64,000 nucleotides of DNA, taken from positions 1-64,000 of the forward strand of contig CAZWBE010000003.1 of the NCBI GenBank assembly GCA_964632205.1. Direction: 5' to 3'. The DNA comes from CALLVF01 sp964632205 (GTDB taxonomy: Bacteria > Patescibacteriota > Microgenomatia > UBA1406 > GWC2-37-13). Both the position numbers and the translations under genes were made by a program. Below, one piece after another: positions 33,182-42,239 of this stretch (its first letter is position 1; every line of letters starts with the position of its first letter). The notes beneath the pieces are model-generated. The model saw only the letters and a program-made list of their open reading frames with translations, had not been told where the DNA came from and searched no databases.

Positions 33182-34333
33182 CTAATTTCGTGATTCTAAT
33201 GTTTTAATAAACACATTGTAATATCGTTTAGGAGTAAAAAGTTTACTTCTTTGCAAACCTTTTTTGACGAGCTGATTTCTTAATTTTTCGTCATTGGCTA
33301 TTTTGTTAATAGTTTGACTGATTTCTTTAATATCATAGGGATTAAAAAGCAAAGCAGCATTACCAGCAATTTCTCTTAGAGATGAGGTGTTAGAGCAGGC
33401 AACCGGCGCTTCTAACTTCATTGCCTCCACTACCGGATAACCAAAACCTTCCCAGAGTGAGGGATAGATAAAAAATAGACATGAGGCATAAAGAGAATAA
33501 AGCTCTTCATCAGTAACGTATCCTAAATATTTAATAATTATTTGAGGAAAGGATAATTTTTTCTGATTTAAGAGTGAAAAATTGTTAATATCAATTGAGT
33601 TGTCCCATCCGGTTGGTCCAACAATGACTAATTGTAATTTTTTATCTTTTATTTGTCTAACTGCCTCAATTAATCTTTTTATATTTTTTCTTGGTTCTAG
33701 TTTGCCAACGGTTAATATAAATCTTTTTTCTTCGAGAGAAAATTTTTTTAAGACTGATTTTATTGACGATGTTTTTGGTTTAGAAATATCAATTCCTGGG
33801 TAGTTAATAATGATTCTGTTGGATTCTATTTGGAGAAAATTAATAATATCTTTTTTAGTTGATTGAGAATCGGTAAAAATAATTTTCGACTCTCTTTTTA
33901 CCCAAAATAATCTTTTTTTTTGAGTTTGATAAATTTTTTTATTTACGGTTTCTGGATGACGAAGATAGACTAAGTCATGAACAATGGTAGCTTTATTTAT
34001 TTTCAGTGGTGCCTCAGCCCAATCTGATGTGATAAACCAATCTAAAGAATTTAAAAATTTATAATTTAGGATCAATAATTTTGATAATTGATGTAAGTTG
34101 TTCCATAAAAATGAAAGATAAGTAGGAGGGAGCCGCCATTTTACTAGTTGGTGACCCCTTTGGAGAATTTTTTTTTCTAATTGCCTATCTAAATTTCTTC
34201 TTAAGCTGGAAAAGAAAAAAAGCCATTGATGTTTATTATCATATTCTAAAATACTATTAACTAATACTTCAGTAAAGCGGGCTACGCCGGTTCCCGGGTA
34301 AACGATTTGAGAAATATCAAGGCCAATTTTCAT
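33182..34333 (-). CDS. Glycosyltransferase, GT4 family
   Basis: 383 aa, GT-B fold. MKIGLDISQIVYPGTGVARFTEVL near the N-terminus, then VGKLEPRKNIKRLIEAVRQI, EGFGYPVVEAMKLEAPVACS and SSLREIAGNAALLFNP. Related in design to the next GT4 gene, so the pair may stem from duplication. Overlaps the upstream gene by 4 nt (ATGA), hence the same transcript. Confidence 0.9.
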   Translation of the reverse strand: MKIGLDISQIVYPGTGVARFTEVLVNSILEYDNKHQWLFFFSSLRRNLDRQLEKKILQRGHQLVKWRLPPTYLSFLWNNLHQLSKLLILNYKFLNSLDWFITSDWAEAPLKINKATIVHDLVYLRHPETVNKKIYQTQKKRLFWVKRESKIIFTDSQSTKKDIINFLQIESNRIIINYPGIDISKPKTSSIKSVLKKFSLEEKRFILTVGKLEPRKNIKRLIEAVRQIKDKKLQLVIVGPTGWDNSIDINNFSLLNQKKLSFPQIIIKYLGYVTDEELYSLYASCLFFIYPSLWEGFGYPVVEAMKLEAPVACSNTSSLREIAGNAALLFNPYDIKEISQTINKIANDEKLRNQLVKKGLQRSKLFTPKRYYNVFIKTLESRN

Positions 34334-35526
34334 TGGTTTTTTATTTCATGATAAACCATTTCTAACTTTTGAGCAATTTTTTGCCAGTTGTATTTTTCTT
34401 TTATTAGCTGATAAGCATTATTTCTTATTTTTTGATAAAGTTTTGATTGACAGACGATTAGAGAAATTTTTTCGACAAATTCCTTAGGATTTTTCGCAAT
34501 AAGAATGTGAAAATTGTTTTTCAGTGCCAATCCTTCAACGCCAGTTGGGGTGGCAACAACGGGAATGCCTGCTGCCATAGCCGCCAGAATTTTTAAACGG
34601 GTTCCACCGGGACCAAAAATAGGCGCGATAAAGACGCTGGCTTCTTTAAAAATTTCTTTTATTGTTTTCGTATCATCAGGTGGATTATCAATAATTTTGA
34701 CTCCTTTATTTTTAAGATGGTTAATTTTTGTCGTATTTTGGCCAGAGATGATTACTGAGGCGTTGGGTAACAATTTTTTTAATTTTGGATTGATTTCTTT
34801 GACAAGATAGTTGGCAGCTTCAATATTTTGCAGCCAATTAAAATTACCCTGGAAAATAACTACCGGTTTTTTTAAATTTTTAGTAGTTAATTTTTTAACC
34901 ATCATTTCTTCACCTGCCCCATTGGGAATGACAACTGTTTTTATTTTTGAATCAATTTTTTTAATAATTTCTTGATCAGCCGCTGATACGGTAGCGACAA
35001 TCTTGGCTTTTTTCCAATAATATTGTTCCCAATATTTTAATTTAACAATATCAAAAAAAAGAGGAAGACGGATGAGTAATGGTAGAGAGTTAATAAAATG
35101 TTCATAAACTTTATATTCAATTGTTTGTTCCACTAAAAGAATAGGGATATGGGTTTTAGGAATGTGGGGCATAATGTAAAAAGTTTCAGCATGAATCACA
35201 TCAAACTTATCTTTTTGGATCAACATTTTTGTTATCTCACACGCCTCTTGGGAATAATTGCGAACAGTAAGGAAAGGTAGATTAGAAAAAATTGTTTTAA
35301 AAATATTATTTATTTGCCAAGGTTTTGCTGCTCGCCTGGAAAGATAAATTTTTTGACAATATTGTTTTAAATGGGTGACGTATTTTTTTTCGTTGTCTTC
35401 TTTATAAAGGGCAACTAATGTAATTTGATGATTTTGACTTAAATATTTCAAAAGATTTAAGGTACGGATTTGTCCTCCTGAGGAAGGAGGATAAGGAACG
35501 TAAGGAGTAAGCATTAAAATTCTCAT
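34330..35526 (-). CDS. Glycosyltransferase, GT4 family
   Basis: 398 aa. MRILMLTPYVPYPPSSGGQIRTLNLLKYL is the usual acceptor-side start; the donor side has FQGNFNWLQNIEAANYLVKEI, FIAPIFGPGGTRLKILAAMAAGIPVVATPTGVEGL. It lacks the E-G-F-G variant of its neighbours and has GGTRLK instead, a common subtype. Overlaps the upstream GT39-like gene by 4 nt. Confidence 0.9.
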   Translation of the reverse strand: MRILMLTPYVPYPPSSGGQIRTLNLLKYLSQNHQITLVALYKEDNEKKYVTHLKQYCQKIYLSRRAAKPWQINNIFKTIFSNLPFLTVRNYSQEACEITKMLIQKDKFDVIHAETFYIMPHIPKTHIPILLVEQTIEYKVYEHFINSLPLLIRLPLFFDIVKLKYWEQYYWKKAKIVATVSAADQEIIKKIDSKIKTVVIPNGAGEEMMVKKLTTKNLKKPVVIFQGNFNWLQNIEAANYLVKEINPKLKKLLPNASVIISGQNTTKINHLKNKGVKIIDNPPDDTKTIKEIFKEASVFIAPIFGPGGTRLKILAAMAAGIPVVATPTGVEGLALKNNFHILIAKNPKEFVEKISLIVCQSKLYQKIRNNAYQLIKEKYNWQKIAQKLEMVYHEIKNQ

Positions 35527-36971
35527 AGTTTGAAAAGAGCGAATTGATCGTTTTCGAAAACAACCTCAAGGGGAAGTGTTTTTAATTTCTTAATTTCCTC
35601 TGGATTTAAAGTTACTAAATACCGATAACCTAGTTTAACTAACTCGTCAGGACTTTTATAAACGGAAGGCGCTCCTTTTCTTTCGGTAAGATACAAAAGG
35701 GTAGTATCACCCATTCGGTCGGTGACAATTTTATCATCCGGTTTAGTTAAGGTGGAGATAATTTTAGCAATTTGGGGTAGTTCTTTTGGATATGAGTAAA
35801 AATCACGGACTTTATAAAAAGAAAAAAAGAAAGACAAAATAAAAACAATTAAAATTATCGGGTAGGTGATAAAAGGACTTAAAAAAATTTTTTTATAAGT
35901 AATAATGTTATTAACACCTAAACCTATGGCAATTGCAAGAGAAGGAAGAACAATTGTTTGGTAATATTCATGTTGAACATTTCCGCCTTGAAAGGTAAAA
36001 ATATAAATTAAGGATGAGAGGAAAAAAGTAAATAAAAAGATTTTTTTGGGCTTGATAATTAATCCTAAAAATAAAAAAACTGTTAAATATCCGCCCAATA
36101 TTAAATTGTTTAATCTTTCAAAAAAAATCCAGCGGAAGAAAGCCGGTTTAAAGAAAATATTTTGTAGTCCTTGGGAGGTGTTGACACTGGTAATAAGCCA
36201 TTGTGAAGGAGGTATACCTTCGGGAAAATTTTGGATATAGAGACGCCAAAGAATAAGAGGTAAAAAGGAAAAAATAAAAAACAAATAAAAAGAAAGTTTC
36301 TTCAACAAATTTAATCGATATTTGTTAAAAAATAGAAAAATTAATGGGAGAGTATAAAAAATAGTGGTTGGTTTAATAAGCAAAGATAAAGTGAAAGATA
36401 AAATAGCCAAGAGCCAGTAACCAAAAGCCGATAAACTTTCCTTTTTAATGTTTGAAAAGCGATAAAGAAAGAAAATTGATATCATTGAAAAAGAAACAGC
36501 CGTTGTTTCTGGGAGAATTACCCGGGAGAAAAAGACAAAAAAAGGAAAAATTCCATAAACAAGGCTAGAAAAAATAGCTGCTACCCTTCCCGCTTCTTTT
36601 AGGACAAGATAATAAATGATCGCAATAATAATAAGAGAAAAGAAAGCAGTCGTTAATCGTCCCCAAACTTCCAGAGCTAATCGAGGGAAAATTTTATAAA
36701 GATAGGCAAAAATAGCATTATACAGAGGAAACTCAACAAATCGTAACCCCTTGGGGTTCTCCAAACCCGCCGCTGATTGATTACTGGATAAGTCATCAAA
36801 GCGAGGCTTAAGCAAATCAAAACCGTCTTTAACAAAATTACGGGCGACGGCCGCTGTATCGGCTTGTCGCCAAGAATGAAAATCAGCAAGGGGAATACTG
36901 ATTTTATAAAGACGAAAAATAAAAGCAGTGATGATAATTAATCCTAAAATTATAAAATCAACTTTTTTCAT
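35523..36971 (-). CDS. Polytopic glycosyltransferase, GT39/ArnT-like
   Basis: About 482 aa with roughly ten membrane segments. The ATG at 36969-36971 (MKKVDFIILG) is preferred to an upstream start inside the ligase gene. The first outer loop has ADFHSWRQADTAAVARNFVKDG, the acidic pattern typical of lipid-phosphate-sugar dependent transferases (PMT/ArnT/GT83). It would move a sugar from a polyprenyl-phosphate donor to an extracytoplasmic acceptor. Donor unknown. The start overlaps the ligase gene by 14 nt. Confidence 0.85.
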   Translation of the reverse strand: MKKVDFIILGLIIITAFIFRLYKISIPLADFHSWRQADTAAVARNFVKDGFDLLKPRFDDLSSNQSAAGLENPKGLRFVEFPLYNAIFAYLYKIFPRLALEVWGRLTTAFFSLIIIAIIYYLVLKEAGRVAAIFSSLVYGIFPFFVFFSRVILPETTAVSFSMISIFFLYRFSNIKKESLSAFGYWLLAILSFTLSLLIKPTTIFYTLPLIFLFFNKYRLNLLKKLSFYLFFIFSFLPLILWRLYIQNFPEGIPPSQWLITSVNTSQGLQNIFFKPAFFRWIFFERLNNLILGGYLTVFLFLGLIIKPKKIFLFTFFLSSLIYIFTFQGGNVQHEYYQTIVLPSLAIAIGLGVNNIITYKKIFLSPFITYPIILIVFILSFFFSFYKVRDFYSYPKELPQIAKIISTLTKPDDKIVTDRMGDTTLLYLTERKGAPSVYKSPDELVKLGYRYLVTLNPEEIKKLKTLPLEVVFENDQFALFKL

Positions 36972-38499
36972 ATTGTCGCAATGAGCCAATAAATAAACCG
37001 GCAATTAGCCAAAATTGAAAGGCAACTTTTGAGGCTTCGAAAACATCAATATATAAAGCGTTAACTAAAAGGCCAAAAAAGCCAAAAATAAAGGCCCAAT
37101 AAAGTGGTTTTTCACTGGGCCTAATCTTTTTAAGAGAAGAAAGAATCGTTTTTATTATATGATAGAAGATTGTTGCCAATAAAATTGTTCCTAAAAGGCC
37201 AACCTCGCCAAGCGAGCGAAGATAATCGTTATCGGTTGCTTCAGTAATTGAGGATGGACCTGTTCCCAGAAGAGGATTTTTCAAAAAGGCATTAATAGCG
37301 CGAGGCCACTCGACTTGTAAACGAGTGGCAAAAGAGATATCGGAAACAACCGTCTTTATTGGTTTAAGTCTAGCCGCTAAAGAAGCAATTAAAATTTGTT
37401 CTTCTTCTTTAGTTAATTGTTTTCCTTTCTTTTTAGCTTCACGTCTAACTTCTTGAATTATTTGTTCCTTCAGTAATTCGTTTTGATTTAATGAGATATT
37501 TTGGTTTGGGAAGTTATCTTGATTTGGAAGGTTATCTTTTTTTTCATCTGCTCCCATACCAATATAGAAACTACCAGCGGGTAATTCTTTAGTAGTAATT
37601 TTCTGAGGAATAATTACCTGACCTGTATTTTGATTGATAAATATCTGTTTGACTTGAAAGGTTCTTTTTAAACGAGAGGTTAAGTTTTGCGAGGAGAGAG
37701 TAAAAATAAGAGTTAATATTAAGGCAAGGACTAAATATTTAAATTTTCTCAAAAATAAAAGAAAGGGAAAAGTGGATAAAAAATATGCCCCATAAGAAAT
37801 TCTAGAGGCAGTAAAGACTAAATTAATTAAAGAAAGAGTAAAGAGTAAAAAACAAAGAAAATTCTGACGAATAAAATAAACCCCCCAAACTATAGGAATA
37901 AGAAATATCAAATAAGCAGCTAAATCATAGTGGCCGGCAAAGGTTGAGGAAACACGGGCTTCGGGAGTTAGATAAAGAAGGTAACCCTTGGCGTACTCTG
38001 GGTTCATAGTTTGAACAGCCGGCCAGCCGAAAAATTTTTGGCCAATACCATAAATATTAACAAGAAAGAGAGCAGAAAAAATTAGTAGAAGATTAAAAAA
38101 GAGATTTTTTTTGTTTTTAATAACAGTTGATACAGCGAGAAAAAAAATCAACATATATTCAACCCTTCGTAAAGCATGAAGAAAAGCTAAATGTTTGAAA
38201 GTAACAGTTTGCCCAATGTAAACAGCCCAAAAAGAGGAGAAAAAAACTGCCAGCCAATACAAAGAAAACAAAAGAAAAAATTTTTTGTCAAGATAAACTT
38301 TTTTTCTTAATAACTGAATAAAATAAACAGCAATGATAAAGGCGACATAAATATCTTCCAATCGAATGGCGATGTAGGTGTAATTTACTATCCGTAAAGG
38401 TAATTTGGGGTAAAGAGGAATAAGAAAGATAAAAATACCGATAAGAATTTGGATTAAGTTTTCGTCAAGCCATTTTAACCATTTTAAGAGCCTCTTCAT
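36958..38499 (-). CDS. O-antigen ligase-like membrane protein (Wzy/WaaL family)
   Basis: 513 aa with about ten to twelve membrane segments and one long outer loop near residues 290-400. The loop holds the family's NPLLGTGPSSITEATDNDYLRSLGEVGLLG signature. In this superfamily the protein polymerises glycan units or transfers a finished glycan to its carrier. The loop also contains a QNEL/NLPNQDNFPNQN repetitive stretch. Overlaps the GT2 gene by 35 nt. Confidence 0.85.
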   Translation of the reverse strand: MKRLLKWLKWLDENLIQILIGIFIFLIPLYPKLPLRIVNYTYIAIRLEDIYVAFIIAVYFIQLLRKKVYLDKKFFLLFSLYWLAVFFSSFWAVYIGQTVTFKHLAFLHALRRVEYMLIFFLAVSTVIKNKKNLFFNLLLIFSALFLVNIYGIGQKFFGWPAVQTMNPEYAKGYLLYLTPEARVSSTFAGHYDLAAYLIFLIPIVWGVYFIRQNFLCFLLFTLSLINLVFTASRISYGAYFLSTFPFLLFLRKFKYLVLALILTLIFTLSSQNLTSRLKRTFQVKQIFINQNTGQVIIPQKITTKELPAGSFYIGMGADEKKDNLPNQDNFPNQNISLNQNELLKEQIIQEVRREAKKKGKQLTKEEEQILIASLAARLKPIKTVVSDISFATRLQVEWPRAINAFLKNPLLGTGPSSITEATDNDYLRSLGEVGLLGTILLATIFYHIIKTILSSLKKIRPSEKPLYWAFIFGFFGLLVNALYIDVFEASKVAFQFWLIAGLFIGSLRQYEKS

Positions 38500-39364
38500 A
38501 AGTATTAATTAAATATTTATTTCCTAATAATTTACCTAGTAGTATAGCTATTCTTGCTTTTAATTTTAACATAAATTTAAGAGAAAAAATGCTAATTGGT
38601 CGATTAAAATGTTTTTTATAAAAATATAATAGACCGCGATAAACTTGGATAATTGGGTAAGTGCGACTACCGCTAGAGGCACTGCCTAAATGAATAAATT
38701 GGGCTTTTGGATAAAAAAATATTCTTAAACCATTTTTTTTAGCCCGAAAAAAAAGATCAACTTCATCCATATACATAAAAATTTTTTCATCAAAACCACC
38801 TAATTGATTGAAAAATATCTTTTTAGTAAGAATACAAGCACCGGAAATCCAGTCAACTTCCTTTGTTTCATCGGGAGAATAACGGGTTAATCCCCAATAA
38901 TCTCCTTTTAGAAAAAGATGAGCAAAAACAACGGGGAGCGAGTACATTGGTCCGCAGGAAGGTTGGGGGGTTAAATCTTTGTTCAATAATTTTCCTCCTA
39001 AAAAATTGATCTTTTTTTCATTTTGTTTATAGAAATTGTACAATTTTTCGATTGCGGAGTTTATTACGATAATATCTGAATTAAGGAAGAGCAAATATTC
39101 ACCGCGAGCAGTTTTTGCTGCTTGGTTATTGGCTTTGACAAAACCAACATTTTCTTTATTTAAGACAACTCGCAAATCCTTAACTTGTAAACTAGTTAAT
39201 AATTTAACTGTTCCATCGGTTGAGGCATTATCAACAACGATAATTTCATATTTTATTTTTGAGTTTCTCAATGATTTAAAAACTGATTTGAGGCAGTTTT
39301 CGGTAATTTTTTTAGTATTATAGGAGATAATAATAATTGAAAGTTCAATTTTCTTGCCAGCCAT
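38465..39364 (-). CDS. Glycosyltransferase, GT2 family
   Basis: 299 aa, GT-A fold. Seen: LSIIIISYNTKKITENCLKSVF, VDNASTDGTVKLL, the DXD-like LFLNSDIIV, GACILTKKIFFNQLGGFDEKIFMYMDEVDLFFRAK. Rhamnosyltransferase-like members share this layout. First gene of the glycan operon; the ATG is at 39362-39364. The tRNA-Met gene lies divergently upstream. Confidence 0.92.
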   Translation of the reverse strand: MAGKKIELSIIIISYNTKKITENCLKSVFKSLRNSKIKYEIIVVDNASTDGTVKLLTSLQVKDLRVVLNKENVGFVKANNQAAKTARGEYLLFLNSDIIVINSAIEKLYNFYKQNEKKINFLGGKLLNKDLTPQPSCGPMYSLPVVFAHLFLKGDYWGLTRYSPDETKEVDWISGACILTKKIFFNQLGGFDEKIFMYMDEVDLFFRAKKNGLRIFFYPKAQFIHLGSASSGSRTYPIIQVYRGLLYFYKKHFNRPISIFSLKFMLKLKARIAILLGKLLGNKYLINTYEEALKMVKMA

Positions 39365-39366
39365 TG

Positions 39367-39372
39367 TATAAT
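39367..39372 (+). promoter_or_regulatory. -10 box of tRNA-Met
   Basis: Perfect TATAAT 12 nt before the mature 5' end of the tRNA. The sequence 17 nt upstream (TTCAAT) is only a partial -35. Confidence 0.45.
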
Positions 39373-39384
39373 TATAACAAAGTT

Positions 39385-39456
39385 GCCATCGTAGCTCAGT
39401 GGTAGAGCGGCCGTTTCATAAGCGGACGATCAGAGGTTCGAATCCTCTCGATGGCA
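39385..39456 (+). tRNA. tRNA-Met (anticodon CAT), elongator type or Ile2
   Basis: Acceptor arms GCCATCG (39385-39391) and CGATGGC (39449-39455) pair fully; discriminator A at 39456; no encoded CCA. D arm GCTC-AGTGGTA-GAGC; T arm AGAGG-TTCGAAT-CCTCT. The anticodon loop TTCATAA is closed by a stem with one weak outer pair (G-A). The first acceptor pair is G-C, unlike the unpaired first base of bacterial initiator tRNA, so it is not fMet. A lysidine-modified tRNA-Ile2 cannot be excluded. A T8 run follows. Confidence 0.9.
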
Positions 39457-39463
39457 CTTTTTT

Positions 39464-40561
39464 TTATTTCCAATCGGGAAGATAATATTTTTTCCCTCTC
39501 AGGTTTTTCGGAAGATATTCTTGAATAATTTTTTTCCGGTTTGTTTTTCTGCTAACCAAGGATAACGAATATGTCCTTTACCATATCCTATTTTTTTCAT
39601 TACTTTATTTTCCGGTTTACGAAGATACAATGGAATTGGTTCAAGATTTTTTTCATCGATATCATTCAAGGCTCGTTGCAAACCGACAGTAGCAGCGATT
39701 GATTTTTTAGCCGTCGCTAAATAAGTAGCCGTTTGCGCTAAAATTAGACCTGCTTCCGGCATGCCAATCATATGAACTGCTTGCATCGAACTTGTAGCAA
39801 GGACTAAAGTAGTGGGTTGGGCATTACCTATATCTTCGGAGGCAAAAAATACCATTCTTCAGGCGATGAAAACAGGATCCTCCCCGGCTTTAATCGTTCG
39901 GGCTAAATAATGTAAAGTAGCATCAGGATCGCCACTTCGCATCCTTTTGATAAAAGCAGAAATCGTATCATAATGCCAATCGCCTTTTTTATCATAGTAA
40001 ATCGCTTTTTTTTGGAGCGCTTTTTCTGCTACTTGAAGCGTAATGTGTCTGGAAAGAGCTGCTGATAGTTTAACGGTATTAATGGCGGTTCTGGCATCGC
40101 CATTAGCGTATTTTATTATATGGAATAAAGCCTCATTTTCCCAGACATGATTTGGGTAGAATTTAATTGCTCGATTAACAATGGTCTCTATTTCTTTTTC
40201 TTTTAATGAATAAAAGAGGTAGATTTGGGAGGAGAGAGATTAAAGGAGCGATGACTTCAAGACCAGGATTTTCCGTTGTTGCCCCAATTAAAATTATAGT
40301 CCTATCTTCGACATAGGGGAGAAAACTGTCTTGTTGAGCTTTATTGAAGCGATGAATTTCATCAATAAAGATAATCGTTGTTTTACCATAGAGTTTTTTT
40401 AATTCTTTTGCTTTAGAGACAACTCGGCGGACATCGTCAATTTTTGAGATTACGGCAGAAAAAGAAAAAAATAAATGTTCTTGCCCAACAAACTCATCCA
40501 GAATTTTTGGTCGCATTTGGTCAGCAAGAGGCGTGTTTATAATTAATGAACGAATGTTCAC
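39464..40561 (-). pseudogene. rarA: Decayed rarA/mgsA (AAA ATPase of replication-recombination)
   Basis: The full RarA can be read in pieces. The N-terminal ADQMRPKILDEFVGQEHL runs straight into FSFSAVISKIDDVRRV: the roughly 45-residue Walker A region is deleted in frame. Walker B IIFIDEIHRFNKAQQDSFLPYVED and GATTENPG remain. Near 40235 a frameshift occurs, and the other frame continues QIYLFYSLKEKEIETIVNRAIKFYP...GDARTAINTVKL. At about 39867 an in-frame TGA interrupts AGEDPVFIA*RMVFFASEDIGNAQP. In the A7 tract at 39535-39529 a one-base loss shifts the frame again; adding one A restores QEYLPKNLRGKKYYLPDWK. Without a P-loop it cannot be an active ATPase. At least four lesions argue for true decay. 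Confidence 0.88.
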
Positions 40562-40611
40562 TAATTATCATAAAGAATATATTATAAAATACAAGAGAAT
40601 TATAATAAGAA

Positions 40612-41589
40612 TTATAATAATCCCATCTTTTTCTTTACCTCTTTTAACGTCTTTGAAGCAATAATTCGAGCTTTATTTACCCCTTCTTCAATGACTTTAT
40701 TAATATACACATGGTTTTTTGCTATTTCTTTTCGTCTTTCTTGAAAAGGTTTCAGCTCTTTGTAGATGGCTTCTGCAACAGCGTCTTTAAGAGTAACAAA
40801 TTGAAGCGTACCTTGGTCATATTCTTTTTTAAAATTTTTGGCTTCAGTTGGGAGGAAAAGTTCAGCGAAGATAAAGAGAGTTTTTATGCCGGCGGTCATC
40901 TCGCCACCAGCGGTAGTGGCAGTCGGGATAGAACGGATCTTTTTGTAAATTACTTCACGGGAGTCAGTTAAATTAATCTGGCTGCCCTCGATGGTTTTAC
41001 TCATTTTTCCTTCACCTTTTAGGGAAGGAATATATTCTCCTTTAGTTTGAAAACGTCTTGGTTCATTAAAGTTTGTACCATAAATTTGATTCATTTTTCT
41101 GGCAACTTCTCGCGCTACTTCCAAGTGGGGTTCTTGATCGATGCCCACCGGAACAAGATCGGCTTTATAAAGCAAAATATCAGCAGCCATTAAAACTGGA
41201 TAATTCAAAAGAGCCATAGTATTATTTTGGGGATATTGTTTAATTTTTTCTTTATAAGTGGGAAGGTGCTGCATTCTGGCAATTGAGAGTATGGATGAGA
41301 AATAATATGCTAACTCAAAATGTTCAGGCACTTGTGATTGAATAAAAAGAGTTGATTTTTGAGGGTTAAGACCAGCGGCTAAATAATCAATAATAACACC
41401 AATGGTATCTTCTTTTAATTCGTTTACCGAATAAGGAGTAGTGATGGCGTGACTATTAGCAACCATATAAAAGGTTTCATATTGGTGAGGGTGGTTTTGT
41501 AAGGCAATCATTCCTTTAATTCCTCCCAGATAGTTACCTAAATGCAATTTTCCCGAAGGACGACAGCCAGATAGAACACGTTTTTTCAT
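40612..41589 (-). CDS. trpS: Tryptophanyl-tRNA synthetase
   Basis: Charges tRNA-Trp. 325 aa, class I. HIGH-like PSGKLHLGNYLGG at residues 11-23; KMSKS motif GKMSKTIEG; VLMAADILLYKADLVPVGIDQEPHLE and NYPVLMA typical of TrpRS. Starts with ATG at 41587-41589. It stands alone between the decayed rarA and dtd; no T-box leader was found upstream. Confidence 0.96.
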   Translation of the reverse strand: MKKRVLSGCRPSGKLHLGNYLGGIKGMIALQNHPHQYETFYMVANSHAITTPYSVNELKEDTIGVIIDYLAAGLNPQKSTLFIQSQVPEHFELAYYFSSILSIARMQHLPTYKEKIKQYPQNNTMALLNYPVLMAADILLYKADLVPVGIDQEPHLEVAREVARKMNQIYGTNFNEPRRFQTKGEYIPSLKGEGKMSKTIEGSQINLTDSREVIYKKIRSIPTATTAGGEMTAGIKTLFIFAELFLPTEAKNFKKEYDQGTLQFVTLKDAVAEAIYKELKPFQERRKEIAKNHVYINKVIEEGVNKARIIASKTLKEVKKKMGLL

Positions 41590-41685
41590 AAGGATTATAA
41601 AAATTATAATTTATCCTCCTTATTTATGCAAAAATTTTATTAGTAGAGTTGAGAAAATCCTCTTAACAAAGCTCTTTTTTTCATC

Positions 41686-42123
41686 TTAAGAAGTGTTTAA
41701 AATTATTGTTACTGGGCCGTCGTTTATAATTTCAACCTCCATATAACAACCAAAACAGCCGGTTTTTACGGGAAGATTTTTTTCCGTCAGCTGATGGATT
41801 AATTGCTGATAAAGTTTTTTTGCTTCATCGGTTTTTTTGGCTTTAATAAAAGAAGGACGACGTTGAGAAGTATCGGCGCATAAAGTGAATTGAGAAACTA
41901 AAAGGATTTCTCCATTAGCCTGATTGATATTGAGATTCATTTTGCCTTTATCATCAGCCATCACTCTTAAATTGGCGATTTTTCCAGCCATTTTTTCAAC
42001 AGTTTTTTCATTATCATCTTGACAAAAACCAATGAAAATAAGGTAACCTTTGCCGATTTGGGAGTAAGTTTCGTTATTAATTAAAACACTGGCTTTTTTT
42101 ACTCTTTGAACTACGGCAATCAT
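41686..42123 (-). CDS. dtd: D-aminoacyl-tRNA deacylase
   Basis: Frees tRNA from D-amino acids (and Gly-tRNA-Ala), protecting translation. 145 aa. MIAVVQRVKKASVLINNE at the start, the catalytic SQFTLCADTSQRRPSF (SQFTL with Thr) and the Gly-Pro motif NDGPVTIIL. Full length. The ATG is at 42121-42123. Confidence 0.96.
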   Translation of the reverse strand: MIAVVQRVKKASVLINNETYSQIGKGYLIFIGFCQDDNEKTVEKMAGKIANLRVMADDKGKMNLNINQANGEILLVSQFTLCADTSQRRPSFIKAKKTDEAKKLYQQLIHQLTEKNLPVKTGCFGCYMEVEIINDGPVTIILNTS

Positions 42124-42239
42124 AATAATAATTAATTAATATAATAACATTTAAGCAAAAAATATTAGTAATAAATATTTTTTCTAAAAAGATTTCAACA
42201 AGATAAATAAGCAGTAAAAAATTGATTAGGATTTTTCTT

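Noticed and set aside
39840..39880. TGA read as glycine or tryptophan (recoded genetic code)
   Set aside because: Many intact genes here end in TGA (nnrD, sufC, korB, ftsL, pgeF). The TGA in rarA lies beside other lesions, so it is a nonsense mutation.
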